This document shows, one piece after another, positions 50,256 to 59,544 of a stretch of 64,000 bases of DNA. The DNA lies in contig NZ_SEON01000008.1 of assembly GCF_004152845.1 (NCBI RefSeq), positions 171,087 through 235,086 of the forward strand, in the 5' to 3' direction. Below the pieces are notes generated by a model. That model worked only from the letters and a program-made list of their open reading frames with translations. It had not been told where the DNA came from and did not search any database. Both the position numbers and the translations under genes were made by a program. The stretch comes from Sphingobium fuliginis. GTDB lineage: Bacteria; Pseudomonadota; Alphaproteobacteria; Sphingomonadales; Sphingomonadaceae. Positions within the stretch are counted from its first letter, which is position 1. Every line of letters begins with the position of its first letter.

Positions 50256-53213
50256 TTGGCGAGACGGCGACTGGTGAGCGCGGAAATCTGGGCAGGGCAT
50301 TATGGCGCGCCGCTCGATGAGCGCGAGATTGCGCGGCACTATACGCTGACCGGTGACGACCTGGAAATTGTCGGCCGCCGTCGCGGCGATGCCACCCGGC
50401 TCGGCTACGCGATGCTCCTACTCTATATGAGATGGCCTGGCCGTGCGCTGGAAGCGGGTGAAGTCCCGCCCGCTCCTGTGCTCGCCTATGTGGCGCAGCA
50501 ACTCGGCGTCGCGCCCGAAGCCTTCGCGGACTATGCCCATCGGGACCAGACCCGTCGCGAACATCTCGTTGAAATCCGACGATCGCACGGGTTCAGGATT
50601 TTCGACCGCAAGGCTTTCCACGAAGTTGTCGCATTCTCGATCCCGATCGCACAGACCATCGTCCACCCCGGCCAGATGGCGGGGGTCATCGTTGACGAAC
50701 TTCGGCGCCGGCAGATCCTCCTGCCTTCTTCATCGGTTCTCGAAGCGGTACTCCGGCGTGCTCGCCAGCAGGCCGAACAGCTTACCTATGAAGTGCTCAC
50801 GAACGGCCTGCGGCCCGATACGCTGCAGGGGCTGGACGATCTGCTGGCCCGACGAACAGGGCAAGCCGCGACATGGCTATCCTGGCTGCGCAATGCACCA
50901 CAGTCGCCGGCAGCGCGCAACATCCTACGCCTGATCGAACGGCTCACTCATATCCGCGCGCTGGATCTCGATCGCGCCCGTGCCGACATGATCCCGGCTT
51001 TGACTTTTGACAGGCTGGCGGACGAAGGCAGCCGGATCACACCCCAGCACCTTGGCGAACTCAATGCCCTGCGCCGCCATGCGACGCTGGCGGCGCAGGG
51101 CATCCGTCTTGAGGAAAGCCTGACCGATGCCACCCTGACGATGTTCGACAAGCTGTTGGGCAGCATGTCGCGTCGCGCCGAGAACCGGACCCGTGACAAA
51201 GCCCTCAAGACGGTGCGCGAGTTGCAAGGCCATCTCCGGACGCTCACAGGGTCTTGCCGCATTCTCATCGAAGCGCGCACCAACGGTGTGGACTCTCTGG
51301 CGCAGATCGAGGCGCTGGATTGGCAGCGCTTCGCCGTGGCGGTCGCGCGGGCCGAAGTACTCGGGCGACCGGAAACCGTCGATCGCACCGCTGAATTGAT
51401 CGAGCGGCATCGCACGGTGAAGCTCTTTGCCGGTGCCTTTCTCAACACCTTCGAATTTCGCGGCGCCGGTGCGGTGCAGGGACTCCTGTCGGCGCTTACC
51501 ATCATCGCGGAGCTATACCGGACCGGCAAACGGCGCTTGCCTGATCGCGTGCCGCTGCGCTTTGTGCCCTCCGCATGGCGGCCGTTCGTCCTGCGGGACG
51601 GCATCGTCGATCGCGCCGCCTATGAACTATGCGCCTTGTCCCAGCTACGGGAGCGGTTGCGAGCGGGAGACATATGGGTCTCGGGAAGCCGCCAGTTCCG
51701 CGATTTCGATAGCTACCTCATCCCGCCGGCCACCTTCGACGCGCTTCGCGAGAAGGGGCCGTTGCCGCTCGCCATCGAAACGGACTTCGATCGTCATATC
51801 GAGGAAAGGCGCGCCAGGCTCGACACGGCGATCGAACAGGTGACGGTCCTCGCCCGACAGGGCGAGCTGCCCCAGGTCAGGCTTGACGAAAGCGGCCTTA
51901 TCATCTCGCCGCTGAAAGCGGCAACGCCACCCGCCACCGAGATTGCCCGTCGCGCTGCCTATGACCGACTGCCGCGCGTGAAGATCACCGATCTCCTGCT
52001 TGAGGTCGATGCCTGGACCGGGTTCAGCGAATGCTTCATCCATCGGCGTTCGGGCCGGGAGGCCGACGACCGCAATGCGCTGCTCACCGTCATCCTTGCC
52101 GATGGCATCAATCTCGGCCTCACACGCATGGCGGAAACCTGCCGAGGCGCAAGCCTGCGCCAGCTCGCCCATCTCCACGACTGGCACATCAGCGAGGCCG
52201 CCTATGGTGAAGCGCTGGGAAGGCTGATCGACGCCCATCGCGCCATGCCGCTCGCCGCGCTGTGGGGAGACGGCACCACCTCGTCGAGCGACGGACAGCA
52301 ATTCCATGCCGGGGGCCGTGGCGCCGCAATCGGCGACATCAACGCGCGCAGCGGCAACGAACCGGGCGTTGCCTTCTACACCCATGTCTCGGATCGATAT
52401 GACCCCTTCGCGACCCGGGTAATCGCGGCGACCGCCGGCGAAGCTCCCTATGTGCTGGATGGCTTGCTGTATCAGCAGACCGGCCTGACAATCGAGGAGC
52501 ACTACACCGATACAGGCGGTGCATCGGACCATGTGTTCGGCCTTATGCCCTTCTTCGGCTACCGCTTCGCGCCGCGCCTGCGCGACATCAAGCAGCGTCG
52601 TTTGCACCTCCTTCCCGGCCAGGAAGCCGGCCCCTTGCTTGCCGGCATGACGGCCGAACCGATCGCATTGGGTCATGTCGCGGCGCATTGGGATGAACTG
52701 CTGCGGTTCGCCACATCGATACGCACCGGCACCGCCACCGCTTCGGCGATGCTTCGCCGCCTGTCCGCCTATCCGCGACAGAACGGACTGGCCCTCGCGA
52801 TGCGCGAGCTGGGCCGCCTCGAACGCTCGATCTTCATGCTCGACTGGCTGCGCGACATTGATCTGCGCCGGCGTACCCAGGCGGGCCTCAACAAGGGCGA
52901 GGCCCGCAACGCGCTCGCACGCGCGCTCTTCTTCAACCAGCTCGGCGAATTGCGTGATCGGCGGTTCGAGAACCAGACCTATCGCGCCTCCGGCCTCAAC
53001 CTGCTCGTCGCCGCCATCATCCTGTGGAACACCCGCTATCTCGAAGTGGCGCTGGCTGATATCGGCACGCCCGACGAAATCGCACGTCACGTCGCGCCAT
53101 TGGGCTGGGAACATATCTCGCTCACCGGCGACTATAGCTGGAATGTTGAAGATCGGCCCGATCCGGATGTCCTGCGGCCACTGCGCGCCATCAGTTCGTT
53201 GCTCGCCGCGTAA
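50256..53213 (+). CDS. tnpA: Tn3-family transposase TnpA
   Basis: The 985-residue protein starts with TTG; AAGGAG eight bases upstream decides the start. It has the Tn3-family N-terminus ([20 protein letters not shown]) and the catalytic half with [36 protein letters not shown] and [14 protein letters not shown]. It is 40% or so shorter than nothing: the length is normal for the family. It resembles the first transposon's TnpA in layout but is clearly a different lineage. The frame is intact. Confidence 0.95.
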   Translation: MARRRLVSAEIWAGHYGAPLDEREIARHYTLTGDDLEIVGRRRGDATRLGYAMLLLYMRWPGRALEAGEVPPAPVLAYVAQQLGVAPEAFADYAHRDQTRREHLVEIRRSHGFRIFDRKAFHEVVAFSIPIAQTIVHPGQMAGVIVDELRRRQILLPSSSVLEAVLRRARQQAEQLTYEVLTNGLRPDTLQGLDDLLARRTGQAATWLSWLRNAPQSPAARNILRLIERLTHIRALDLDRARADMIPALTFDRLADEGSRITPQHLGELNALRRHATLAAQGIRLEESLTDATLTMFDKLLGSMSRRAENRTRDKALKTVRELQGHLRTLTGSCRILIEARTNGVDSLAQIEALDWQRFAVAVARAEVLGRPETVDRTAELIERHRTVKLFAGAFLNTFEFRGAGAVQGLLSALTIIAELYRTGKRRLPDRVPLRFVPSAWRPFVLRDGIVDRAAYELCALSQLRERLRAGDIWVSGSRQFRDFDSYLIPPATFDALREKGPLPLAIETDFDRHIEERRARLDTAIEQVTVLARQGELPQVRLDESGLIISPLKAATPPATEIARRAAYDRLPRVKITDLLLEVDAWTGFSECFIHRRSGREADDRNALLTVILADGINLGLTRMAETCRGASLRQLAHLHDWHISEAAYGEALGRLIDAHRAMPLAALWGDGTTSSSDGQQFHAGGRGAAIGDINARSGNEPGVAFYTHVSDRYDPFATRVIAATAGEAPYVLDGLLYQQTGLTIEEHYTDTGGASDHVFGLMPFFGYRFAPRLRDIKQRRLHLLPGQEAGPLLAGMTAEPIALGHVAAHWDELLRFATSIRTGTATASAMLRRLSAYPRQNGLALAMRELGRLERSIFMLDWLRDIDLRRRTQAGLNKGEARNALARALFFNQLGELRDRRFENQTYRASGLNLLVAAIILWNTRYLEVALADIGTPDEIARHVAPLGWEHISLTGDYSWNVEDRPDPDVLRPLRAISSLLAA

Positions 53214-53224
53214 CGTTCACCATA

Positions 53225-53270
53225 CGTTCGCGCTTAGCGTGCGGATGCGTCACTTTCGTGTAGTCACCCC
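53225..53270 (-). repeat. Right inverted repeat of second Tn3-type transposon
   Basis: The reverse complement starts GGGGTGACTACACGAAAGTG and ends GCTAAGCGCGAACG. It pairs with 49490-49535. The tnpA stop lies eleven bases before it. Confidence 0.92.
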
Positions 53271-53307
53271 TATAGGCGTCAAATATTAGCCGGAGGAGCA
53301 GAGAGCG

Positions 53308-55395
53308 ATGAACACGCAGGATCGGCCCCGCAGGGTTCCCGGCGTCGGAGCGGCGGTCGGCGATGCTGGCGGCGGCGCCGTTGATGCGACCGACGATCTC
53401 CCCAACGTAGCAGCAGCCGTTGCCGCCGGCGAGGCGGCACCGGACCCGAATATCACGCTCGTCCCGACGGCCATCGCAGTGGCGGAAGCGCCCACGCTCG
53501 ACCCGCGTTTGCAGAAGCTGGTCGCCATCCGCCGCAGCGGGGGCACCACGGCAGCCACCGCCTCGACGGTCCCGGGCGAGGTAGCGGTTCTCGCTCGCGT
53601 CTCCGACGTGGCGGCATGGGAGGCGCTGAGCGAGGTGCGCCCCGGCGTCGCCCTGCCCGCCAATCAGGACAGCGACGGGGCCATCGTCACGGGGCGCATC
53701 CCGTTAGCCAGGATCGAGGCGGTGCGGCGCCAGCCGTTCGTGCTCAGCCTGAAGGCCGCACAGGATTTGCGCCCGGCGCTCAGCGCGAGCGTGCCCCAGG
53801 CGCGCGGCGACCCGGCAAGCCTCGGTGGCGGGCTCAGCACGCGCGGCGGCGCCGGCGCGGTCGTCGGCATCATCGACTACGGTTGCGACTTTGCGCACCT
53901 CAACTTCCGCAGCGCCAACGGCAGCCGTATCGAAGCGATCTGGCATCAGGGCGGCGTCAACAGTCCCACCGCGCCCTTTGGCTACGGCGCGCTCTACGAA
54001 CGCGCTGCGATCGAGGCAGCGCTGCGGCAGCAGACTCCGTACACGACCCTGGGCTACGGCCCGGCCCGCGACTCCGCTGGCAGCCAAGGCACCCACGGTA
54101 CCCACGTCATGGACATCGCCGCCGGAAGCGGCGGGGGCTCGGGCGTTGCCGGCTTCGCTCCGGAAGCGACGATCGTCTTCGTCGACGTCTCGTCTGACGA
54201 TATCGTCTGGGAAGGCTCGGGCGTGGTCAGCACCTCTTTCGGCGATTCCGTCCGACTGCTCGAAGCCGTCCAGTTCATCTTTGATCGGGCCGGCACGCGA
54301 CCGTGCGTGGTTAACATAAGCTTGGGCACCAATGGCGGGCCGCACGACGGCACTACGCTGGTCGAGCGCGGCATTGACCGCTTGCTCGGTCAGGCGCCCA
54401 ATCGTGCCGTCGTGATCGCCGCCAGCAACTCCTACGGCGACCAGATCCACGCCTCCGGCCGGCTCGCTGCCGGCGGGAGCGTAGACATCACGTGGAACCG
54501 GCCGCCGAGCACCGGATGGCAGGACGAGCTTGAAATCTGGTACGGTGGCGCCGACCGCATCGCAATCGAGCTACTGATGCCCGACGGCAGCTCGCTCGGC
54601 GTGGTGGAGCCCGGCCAGAACGGAGAGGCCAAGGACGGCGGCAAAGTGGTCCTTCTCGTCGCCAACCGGCTCAACGACCCGAACAATGGCGACAATGTCA
54701 TCGGCATCTTCATCGACGACAGCCTGCCAACCGGCACGTGGACCATCCGGCTTACCGGCCGCACCATAACGGACGGCGGGTTCCATGCCTGGATCGAGCG
54801 CGATGACAATTCGCAAGCTTCCTTCCTCGACCACATCGACGATGAGTATACAATCGGCTCGATCTCGTGCGGGCAGCTTAGTTTTGTCGTCGGTTCATAC
54901 GACGCCCACAAGCCGAGCACGCCACTATCATGGTTCTCGAGCGCCGGGCCCACCCGCGACGGTCGGCAAAAGCCGGAACTGTCTGCTCCTGGCCATAGCG
55001 TCAGCGCCGCTCATTCCCGCACAAAGTCTGGCGTCATCCTGAAGTCCGGTACGAGCATGGCGGCCCCGGCGGTCACCGGCGCGCTGGCGCTGCTGCTGGC
55101 AGAAGCCCAGGCGCGCGGCATTGGGCTGAACCCTGCCGAACAGCATGCCCTCCTGCTCGGTAATCTGCGCGCGGCACCCGGCGCGCAGGGCTGGCATAGC
55201 CGCTGGGGGAACGGCCAGTTGGACGTTGCGGCCGCTATGGCCAATGTTGGGCGCGCGCCGCCGGCGGCGGCGCCGGCTCCTGCTGCTCCGCCTGCGGTCG
55301 CAACGAGCGCAGCCGCGGCGCCGTCCCGCAAGCGAAAGCGGGCCAGAGTCGAGGAAAGTACCCCCAAGAGGGGCCGCGCCAACAATAGCAAGTGA
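53308..55395 (+). CDS. Intracellular subtilisin-like (S8) serine protease with basic tail
   Basis: The 695-residue protein has no signal peptide. The catalytic triad is readable: Asp190 in VVGIIDYGCDF, His263 in SQGTHGTHVMD and Ser583 in KSGTSMAAPAVTGAL. A beta-rich insert with GGSVDITWNRPP sits between His and Ser regions. About 150 N-terminal residues are unlike a classical propeptide. The C-terminus is Ala/Pro-rich and ends in the basic SRKRKRARVEESTPKRGR. GGAGGAG lies upstream of the ATG. It is followed at 64 bp by a small protein gene on the same strand. Absence of a signal suggests a cytoplasmic target, as in conflict or defence systems. Confidence 0.9.
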   Translation: MNTQDRPRRVPGVGAAVGDAGGGAVDATDDLPNVAAAVAAGEAAPDPNITLVPTAIAVAEAPTLDPRLQKLVAIRRSGGTTAATASTVPGEVAVLARVSDVAAWEALSEVRPGVALPANQDSDGAIVTGRIPLARIEAVRRQPFVLSLKAAQDLRPALSASVPQARGDPASLGGGLSTRGGAGAVVGIIDYGCDFAHLNFRSANGSRIEAIWHQGGVNSPTAPFGYGALYERAAIEAALRQQTPYTTLGYGPARDSAGSQGTHGTHVMDIAAGSGGGSGVAGFAPEATIVFVDVSSDDIVWEGSGVVSTSFGDSVRLLEAVQFIFDRAGTRPCVVNISLGTNGGPHDGTTLVERGIDRLLGQAPNRAVVIAASNSYGDQIHASGRLAAGGSVDITWNRPPSTGWQDELEIWYGGADRIAIELLMPDGSSLGVVEPGQNGEAKDGGKVVLLVANRLNDPNNGDNVIGIFIDDSLPTGTWTIRLTGRTITDGGFHAWIERDDNSQASFLDHIDDEYTIGSISCGQLSFVVGSYDAHKPSTPLSWFSSAGPTRDGRQKPELSAPGHSVSAAHSRTKSGVILKSGTSMAAPAVTGALALLLAEAQARGIGLNPAEQHALLLGNLRAAPGAQGWHSRWGNGQLDVAAAMANVGRAPPAAAPAPAAPPAVATSAAAAPSRKRKRARVEESTPKRGRANNSK

Positions 55396-55459
55396 TTCTT
55401 AGGCGCCGGTGTGATAGAGGTAGCGTGAACCAATCTCAGGGTTCGAAGGTTGATCGGTG

Positions 55460-55738
55460 ATGGTGAAGCTTGCGATTTCCTCCAATTCGCTAAAGCGGGT
55501 GCAGATTCCGGTCTCGCGCGATGCGTCGCTCAAGCCGACCGACGAAGTCGAGATCGCGGTTCGCGTCACAAAGCCTAACTATGTGCCGAAGGACGTGAAG
55601 GTGCGCGCCCGCATCGATGAGACACTCTTCACCGGCAAGACGCTCCGCGGCAAGCTCGAGGCGCTCAATGCTGACGATGCCGTCGCGTCTGTGCAGATCG
55701 GCCACACCATCCGCGCGCCGAGGACCGATCAGGACTAG
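55460..55738 (+). CDS. Small protein of unknown function next to S8 protease
   Basis: The 92-residue protein (ISSNSLKRVQIPVSRDASLK, then DEVEIAVRVTKPNYVPKD) is predicted beta-rich and charged, without Cys or signal. I recognise no family. It begins at an ATG three bases after a GTG, 64 bp after the protease, so both are probably in one transcript. A role as inhibitor, substrate or adaptor of the protease is only a guess. Confidence 0.6.
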   Translation: MVKLAISSNSLKRVQIPVSRDASLKPTDEVEIAVRVTKPNYVPKDVKVRARIDETLFTGKTLRGKLEALNADDAVASVQIGHTIRAPRTDQD

Positions 55739-55760
55739 GCTTCTCCCGCCGATCGGCGCG

Positions 55761-56987
55761 TCAGGCTTGATGCTCGATGCCGACCAGGGGTTGGCGCTCG
55801 GTCGCGATGCCCGAGCCGAGCAACTCAGCCTCGGGTAAACCGAACACCGCCCAGCTCGCGCCAACCGTGGCGCTGACCTTGAGTGGGATGCTGCGCCCCA
55901 TGCCGCTCAGGATGTTCTGCTTGGAGACGTGCGTGCCCCAGGCGCCGTCGAGCTTCACCGTGACGATGCGTCCGGTCGCTCCGAGTGCTTTGCGTAGCGT
56001 CTCCTCGGCCGCCGCCCGTTCGAGCAGCGGCACGCCTCCGGCATCGGCTTGGATTGCGGCGGCCAGCGTGTCGAACAAGGCCACTGCGCCGTTCGCCGCG
56101 CCGAGCGCCGCCTCGTGCGCGGCGCGGTCTCCTAGCGGATCGGCGTCGAGATCGTCCGGTGGCGTGTCCTGCTCGCCTTTGTCTCCTGCGCTTGCCTGCT
56201 TGGCCGCCTCCAGCCCTTCATCGATCCTGGCAACCGCGCCGGTATGATAGGCGGAACGCGCCCTCAGGGTCGCCGCGTCGGCCGCAAGCTTAGCCAGGCG
56301 AGCCGCGAGTGCGGTTCGTTCTGTATCGGCGGCTGGCGGCGAGAAGCCGTCGACCAGCACCTTCAGACCATTGCCTCGAAGCGTCGACGCTACCGCCAGC
56401 AGGAGGCTCCGATCTGAGGGAGCAAGCGCCCTACCTCCGACCTTGTAGTCGGTTCGAGCGAAGCCCAGCAGCGCATCGACACCGCCGAGGATCAGGGCCG
56501 CCGCAGCGATCGGCGCGGCGAGCCCCGCCCGGCGGTTTCCTGCTGATGGAGCGGCACGCTGTAGCGCCTCGTTCGAGACTTTGAGTGCCCCTGAAACCGC
56601 ATTCTCGACCAGAGAGCACCGCGCGTTGAGGGCATCGGCGTGTTGAAACAGCGCGAGGCTTTCCGCGCTCGTGAGCAGCACGGTCACCGGGGTCGAGCCG
56701 ATCGCCGTCCTGATCTGAGCGGACAGTTTGCCTGCGAGAGTGTCGAGGCTTTTGCGGGCGAGATGATTGATCTCGGCAACCCCTGCATCGGTGCCGATAT
56801 CGACCGCACCTTTGTATGGCCCGGCGGTCGCCTCTCCAATCCGCGCCTTCAGCGCCTTGGTTGCGGCATCCAGCTCCGCGCTGTCCGCCTCGGCGACCGC
56901 CCTGCGGGCGGCAGCGACGTCGGCCGAAACCGATGCGGCGTCGGCCTGTGCCTGCAGCGCCGGGCTGAGCTTATGCTCGTCCGCCAT
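55761..56987 (-). CDS. Uncharacterised 408-residue protein with one membrane segment
   Basis: The protein is Ala-rich and largely helical. The N-terminal 100 residues look like a coiled coil (AAARRAVAEADSAELDAATKA). A conserved-looking core has STPVTVLLTSAESLALFQHA, followed by one hydrophobic segment (GLAAPIAAAALILGGVDALL). The C-terminal part has VTVKLDGAWGTHVSKQN and GMGRSIPLKVSATVGASW. No family is recognised. AAGGGGGAG precedes the ATG. It is convergent with the small protein gene, 22 bp apart, and divergent from the PLD-like gene, although an IS21 element now lies in between. Confidence 0.7.
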   Translation of the reverse strand: MADEHKLSPALQAQADAASVSADVAAARRAVAEADSAELDAATKALKARIGEATAGPYKGAVDIGTDAGVAEINHLARKSLDTLAGKLSAQIRTAIGSTPVTVLLTSAESLALFQHADALNARCSLVENAVSGALKVSNEALQRAAPSAGNRRAGLAAPIAAAALILGGVDALLGFARTDYKVGGRALAPSDRSLLLAVASTLRGNGLKVLVDGFSPPAADTERTALAARLAKLAADAATLRARSAYHTGAVARIDEGLEAAKQASAGDKGEQDTPPDDLDADPLGDRAAHEAALGAANGAVALFDTLAAAIQADAGGVPLLERAAAEETLRKALGATGRIVTVKLDGAWGTHVSKQNILSGMGRSIPLKVSATVGASWAVFGLPEAELLGSGIATERQPLVGIEHQA

Positions 56988-57223
56988 CTTCTCCCCCTTC
57001 CGCGACTCAATTCGGCATCACGTTATCCTGCCCGAAAAAGCGGTACTTGTATCGGGCAAGCCGAGCCGATCTTGTACAAGTTGCGGTGCCGTTCGGCTGA
57101 GTAATGAGGTATGACTTGTCATTAGGGAGTCGCGGATCAAGCATATCTTGTTCGATGCGCTACGTTGGGGGGACCGGCGATGCAGATCCTGGATGAGCAG
57201 GCCTGTCAACGGGCACCGAAGAT

Positions 57224-57256
57224 TCCGCAAAAGTGGGCATCTAAAATTCCCTAGTT
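57224..57256 (+). repeat. Left terminal repeat of first IS21 element
   Basis: It reads TCCGCAAAAGTGGGCATCT then AAAATTCCCTAGTT. It pairs with 59498-59530 with three mismatches. It sits next to istB. Confidence 0.88.
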
Positions 57257-57280
57257 TGGCGGGACGGTCTGTGCCGGTGA

Positions 57281-58141
57281 TCAGCCGTGATGGAGATCTG
57301 GCTTTTCCTTTGCTGGTGGTCGGCCGCGCCGTTTCGGCAAGGGCGGTGGGTTGATGGATGGAGTTGCGCGCGCATGCTCAGGCAGCAGGTCGGCGTGCTG
57401 TCGCATACGATAGCTCGAGCCCTCGATCTGGATGACAACGGCATGGTGAAGGAGGCGGTCCAACAAGGCCGTCGCCACCACAGGATCGCCAAAGACATCC
57501 CCCCATTCCGCAAAGCCGCGGTTGGATGTGAGGATCATGGCGCCCTTTTCGTATCGGGCGTTGACGAGCTGGAAGAACAGGTTGCCGCCGCCCGGCGTGA
57601 CAGGGAGATATCCGATCTCATCGACGACGAGCAGGGAGGAGCGGCACAGGAAGCGGATCCTTTCGCGCAACGTTCCTTCGCGTTCAGCCTTGGCCAGCGC
57701 AGCGATCAGATCGGCAAGCGGGATGAAGTAGACGCTTTTGCCTGCCTTCACGGCTTCGACTGCGAGGGCGGTCGCGATGTGGCTTTTCCCGGTGCCCGGC
57801 GGCCCCAGCAGATGCACGACCTCGGCCCGGTTGATGAAGTCGAGGCCGGCCAGCGCCAGGATCCGGTTGCGGTCGAGCGATGGCTGGAAGGAGAAGTCAT
57901 ATCCGTCCAGCGTCTTGATGATCGGCAGCCTGGCCATGCGCAGGGCCGCCTTGATCCTGCGGTTCTCCCGCAGCGACAGTTCTTCGTTCAGCAATATGTC
58001 GATCGCCTCAACGCCATCGATCTTGCCCTGCTCGATCCCGCGCAGGGTGGCGTCGAGCATTTCCAGGGCGCGCGGCATTTTAAGATGGACCAGACTGCGG
58101 CGGATATTATCAACGCGAGACGCAGCACCCCCATGGCTCAT
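57281..58141 (-). CDS. istB: IS21 helper ATPase IstB
   Basis: The 286-residue protein has the IstB/DnaC-like AAA fold: Walker A in HLLGPPGTGKSHIATAL, Walker B in LLVVDEIGYLPV and the sensor-type block MILTSNRGFAEWGDVFGD. It helps the IstA transposase choose and bind target DNA. Its start overlaps istA by four bases. The C-terminal Pro/Arg/Lys-rich tail is longer than usual. Confidence 0.95.
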   Translation of the reverse strand: MSHGGAASRVDNIRRSLVHLKMPRALEMLDATLRGIEQGKIDGVEAIDILLNEELSLRENRRIKAALRMARLPIIKTLDGYDFSFQPSLDRNRILALAGLDFINRAEVVHLLGPPGTGKSHIATALAVEAVKAGKSVYFIPLADLIAALAKAEREGTLRERIRFLCRSSLLVVDEIGYLPVTPGGGNLFFQLVNARYEKGAMILTSNRGFAEWGDVFGDPVVATALLDRLLHHAVVIQIEGSSYRMRQHADLLPEHARATPSINPPPLPKRRGRPPAKEKPDLHHG

Positions 58142-59400
58142 GGCCGTTCTCCTCGGGCCAGTTGGCTGCCGATCGCCTGATAGATCGCCAGGGAGCGCAC
58201 AGCGACATGCTCGCCGATACGGCCAATGGTGATTGCATCCTTTGCGTGGTGACGACGCTTGGCCCCGCTGCCTCCGGTTCGATGCACAGGATCGATCCTG
58301 TACTGTCGGCGCCCCTCCAGGACAGGATGCTCGGCAATGACCTGGCCCAGGTCGATGATCCGGATCTTGTCGGGCAACTGCTGGATTTCGACGACGCGGC
58401 GGGTGCGATCGGGAACGCTGTAATAGTTGCCGCCGACGGAGACCATGCCGTCGTGGCTGACGCGGCGCTCCAGCTTCAGCACGGCATCGAAGCGCTCTGC
58501 TGGGAGCAGTTGCAGCTCAGGCTGCTCGGCGGCAAAGGCGTCGGCGATGATCCGCTGCGTCGTGCCGTGGACACGGACGTTGGCGACGGTATCGAGCCAG
58601 TCGATAAGCTGGACATTGAGATCTTCCAGATTGCGGAAACTCCGCCCGAGGAAGAAGTCTTTGCGGATGTAGCTGAACGGCCGCTCGACCTTTCCCTTGG
58701 TCTTGGCCCGATAGGGACGACAGGCGCGCGGAACGAAGCGATAATGCCCCGCCAGAGCCAGCAATGATCGATTGTAGATGATGTGACCCTGATCGTCTTC
58801 CCCGGTCACGGCGGTTTTCATGCGATCGTAGAGGATCTCGATCGGGACGCCTCCGATCGCTTCAAAGGCCTGTATATGACAGCGCAACAGGGTTTGGAGA
58901 TCCTGGTGCATGACATAGCGTGCAAACAGGAAGCGCGAATGCCCCAGCACCAGGCTGAACAGCCAGACGATCCGGCTGACGCCAGGCTCATCGGTAAAAT
59001 CAACGACGAACCGGGCGAAGTCGATCTGCGCCTGCACGCCTGGCGGCGTCTCGAACCGCACCTCGAAGGGCTTGGGGCCGTTTTCCGGCCGGATCGCGGC
59101 CAGGAACCGCTTCACGGCAGTATAGGCGCCCATATAACCCAGCTCACGGATTTCCCGCGTCAGGCGCGCCGCTGTCAGATCGGGAAAGGCCGCCACCCGC
59201 TCGCGCAGAAATTCCAGATAGGGCGCCAGCTTGTTCGGCCGTCCCAATGCGCGTGGGCCATAGACCGGAGCTTCGACGCCCCGTTCGATATATTTGCGGA
59301 TGGTCTTGGGATCGCGGCCAGTGCGTCGGGCGATGGCTGATATGGATACGCCCTGCCGATGTAGCTCGAGGATCATCATCAATTCTCCAAGTCGGATCAT
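58138..59400 (-). CDS. istA: IS21 transposase IstA
   Basis: The 420-residue protein has an N-terminal helix-turn-helix (ISAIARRTGRDPKTIRKYIE) and the DDE core: Asp in AQIDFARF, Asp in EILYDRMKTAV and Glu in KGKVERPFSYIRKDF. The C-terminal beta part has VSVGGNYYSVPD. The frame is intact and coupled to istB. A long perfect palindrome lies 46 bp upstream of its start. Confidence 0.95.
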   Translation of the reverse strand: MIRLGELMMILELHRQGVSISAIARRTGRDPKTIRKYIERGVEAPVYGPRALGRPNKLAPYLEFLRERVAAFPDLTAARLTREIRELGYMGAYTAVKRFLAAIRPENGPKPFEVRFETPPGVQAQIDFARFVVDFTDEPGVSRIVWLFSLVLGHSRFLFARYVMHQDLQTLLRCHIQAFEAIGGVPIEILYDRMKTAVTGEDDQGHIIYNRSLLALAGHYRFVPRACRPYRAKTKGKVERPFSYIRKDFFLGRSFRNLEDLNVQLIDWLDTVANVRVHGTTQRIIADAFAAEQPELQLLPAERFDAVLKLERRVSHDGMVSVGGNYYSVPDRTRRVVEIQQLPDKIRIIDLGQVIAEHPVLEGRRQYRIDPVHRTGGSGAKRRHHAKDAITIGRIGEHVAVRSLAIYQAIGSQLARGERP

Positions 59401-59445
59401 CGGCCCCGTCTCCGCGTCTGCAAAGGAGATGAGGACGATGTCGGC

Positions 59446-59487
59446 TCATCTCATTCTGCCGGGGCTAGCCCCGGCAGAATGAGATGA
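59446..59487. repeat. Perfect 42-bp palindrome upstream of istA
   Basis: The left arm is TCATCTCATTCTGCCGGGGC followed by T, and the right arm is its exact reverse complement; no loop is left between them. It lies between the istA start and the right terminal repeat. As RNA it would form a 21-bp hairpin with almost no loop. It could stop outside transcripts from entering the element or act as a protein-binding site. Confidence 0.85.
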
Positions 59488-59497
59488 AGGGGCCACC

Positions 59498-59530
59498 AAC
59501 TAGGGAATTTTCAAAGCCCACTTTTGCGGA
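59498..59530 (-). repeat. Right terminal repeat of first IS21 element
   Basis: The reverse complement reads TCCGCAAAAGTGGGCTTTG then AAAATTCCCTAGTT and pairs with 57224-57256. The PLD-like gene starts about 14 bp beyond. Confidence 0.88.
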
Positions 59531-59544
59531 GAATTGCAGGACCG

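Larger units (their letters stand above)
49490..53270. mobile_element. Second Tn3-family transposon (tnpR, tnpA only)
   Basis: A 3781-bp element has 46-bp inverted repeats with five mismatches, enclosing divergent resolvase and transposase genes and no passenger. It interrupts tniB. Bases flanking the element (TTCTA left, TATAG right) do not match, so no target duplication exists. This fits an adjacent deletion after insertion. Confidence 0.92.
57224..59530. mobile_element. IS21-family insertion sequence
   Basis: The 2307-bp element has istA and istB on the minus strand and 33-bp terminal repeats beginning TCCGCAAAAGTGGGC, which match with three differences. It lies between the 408-aa protein gene and the PLD-like gene, only about 14 bp before the latter's start codon. 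A clear target duplication was not found (left flank ends CGAAGAT, right flank begins GAATTG). Confidence 0.92.

Noticed and set aside
57180..57253. Short frame MQILDEQACQRAPK as the lost 5' end of the PLD-like gene
   Set aside because: Joining it across the IS21 element does not keep the PLD reading frame, and the PLD gene has its own start at 59545.
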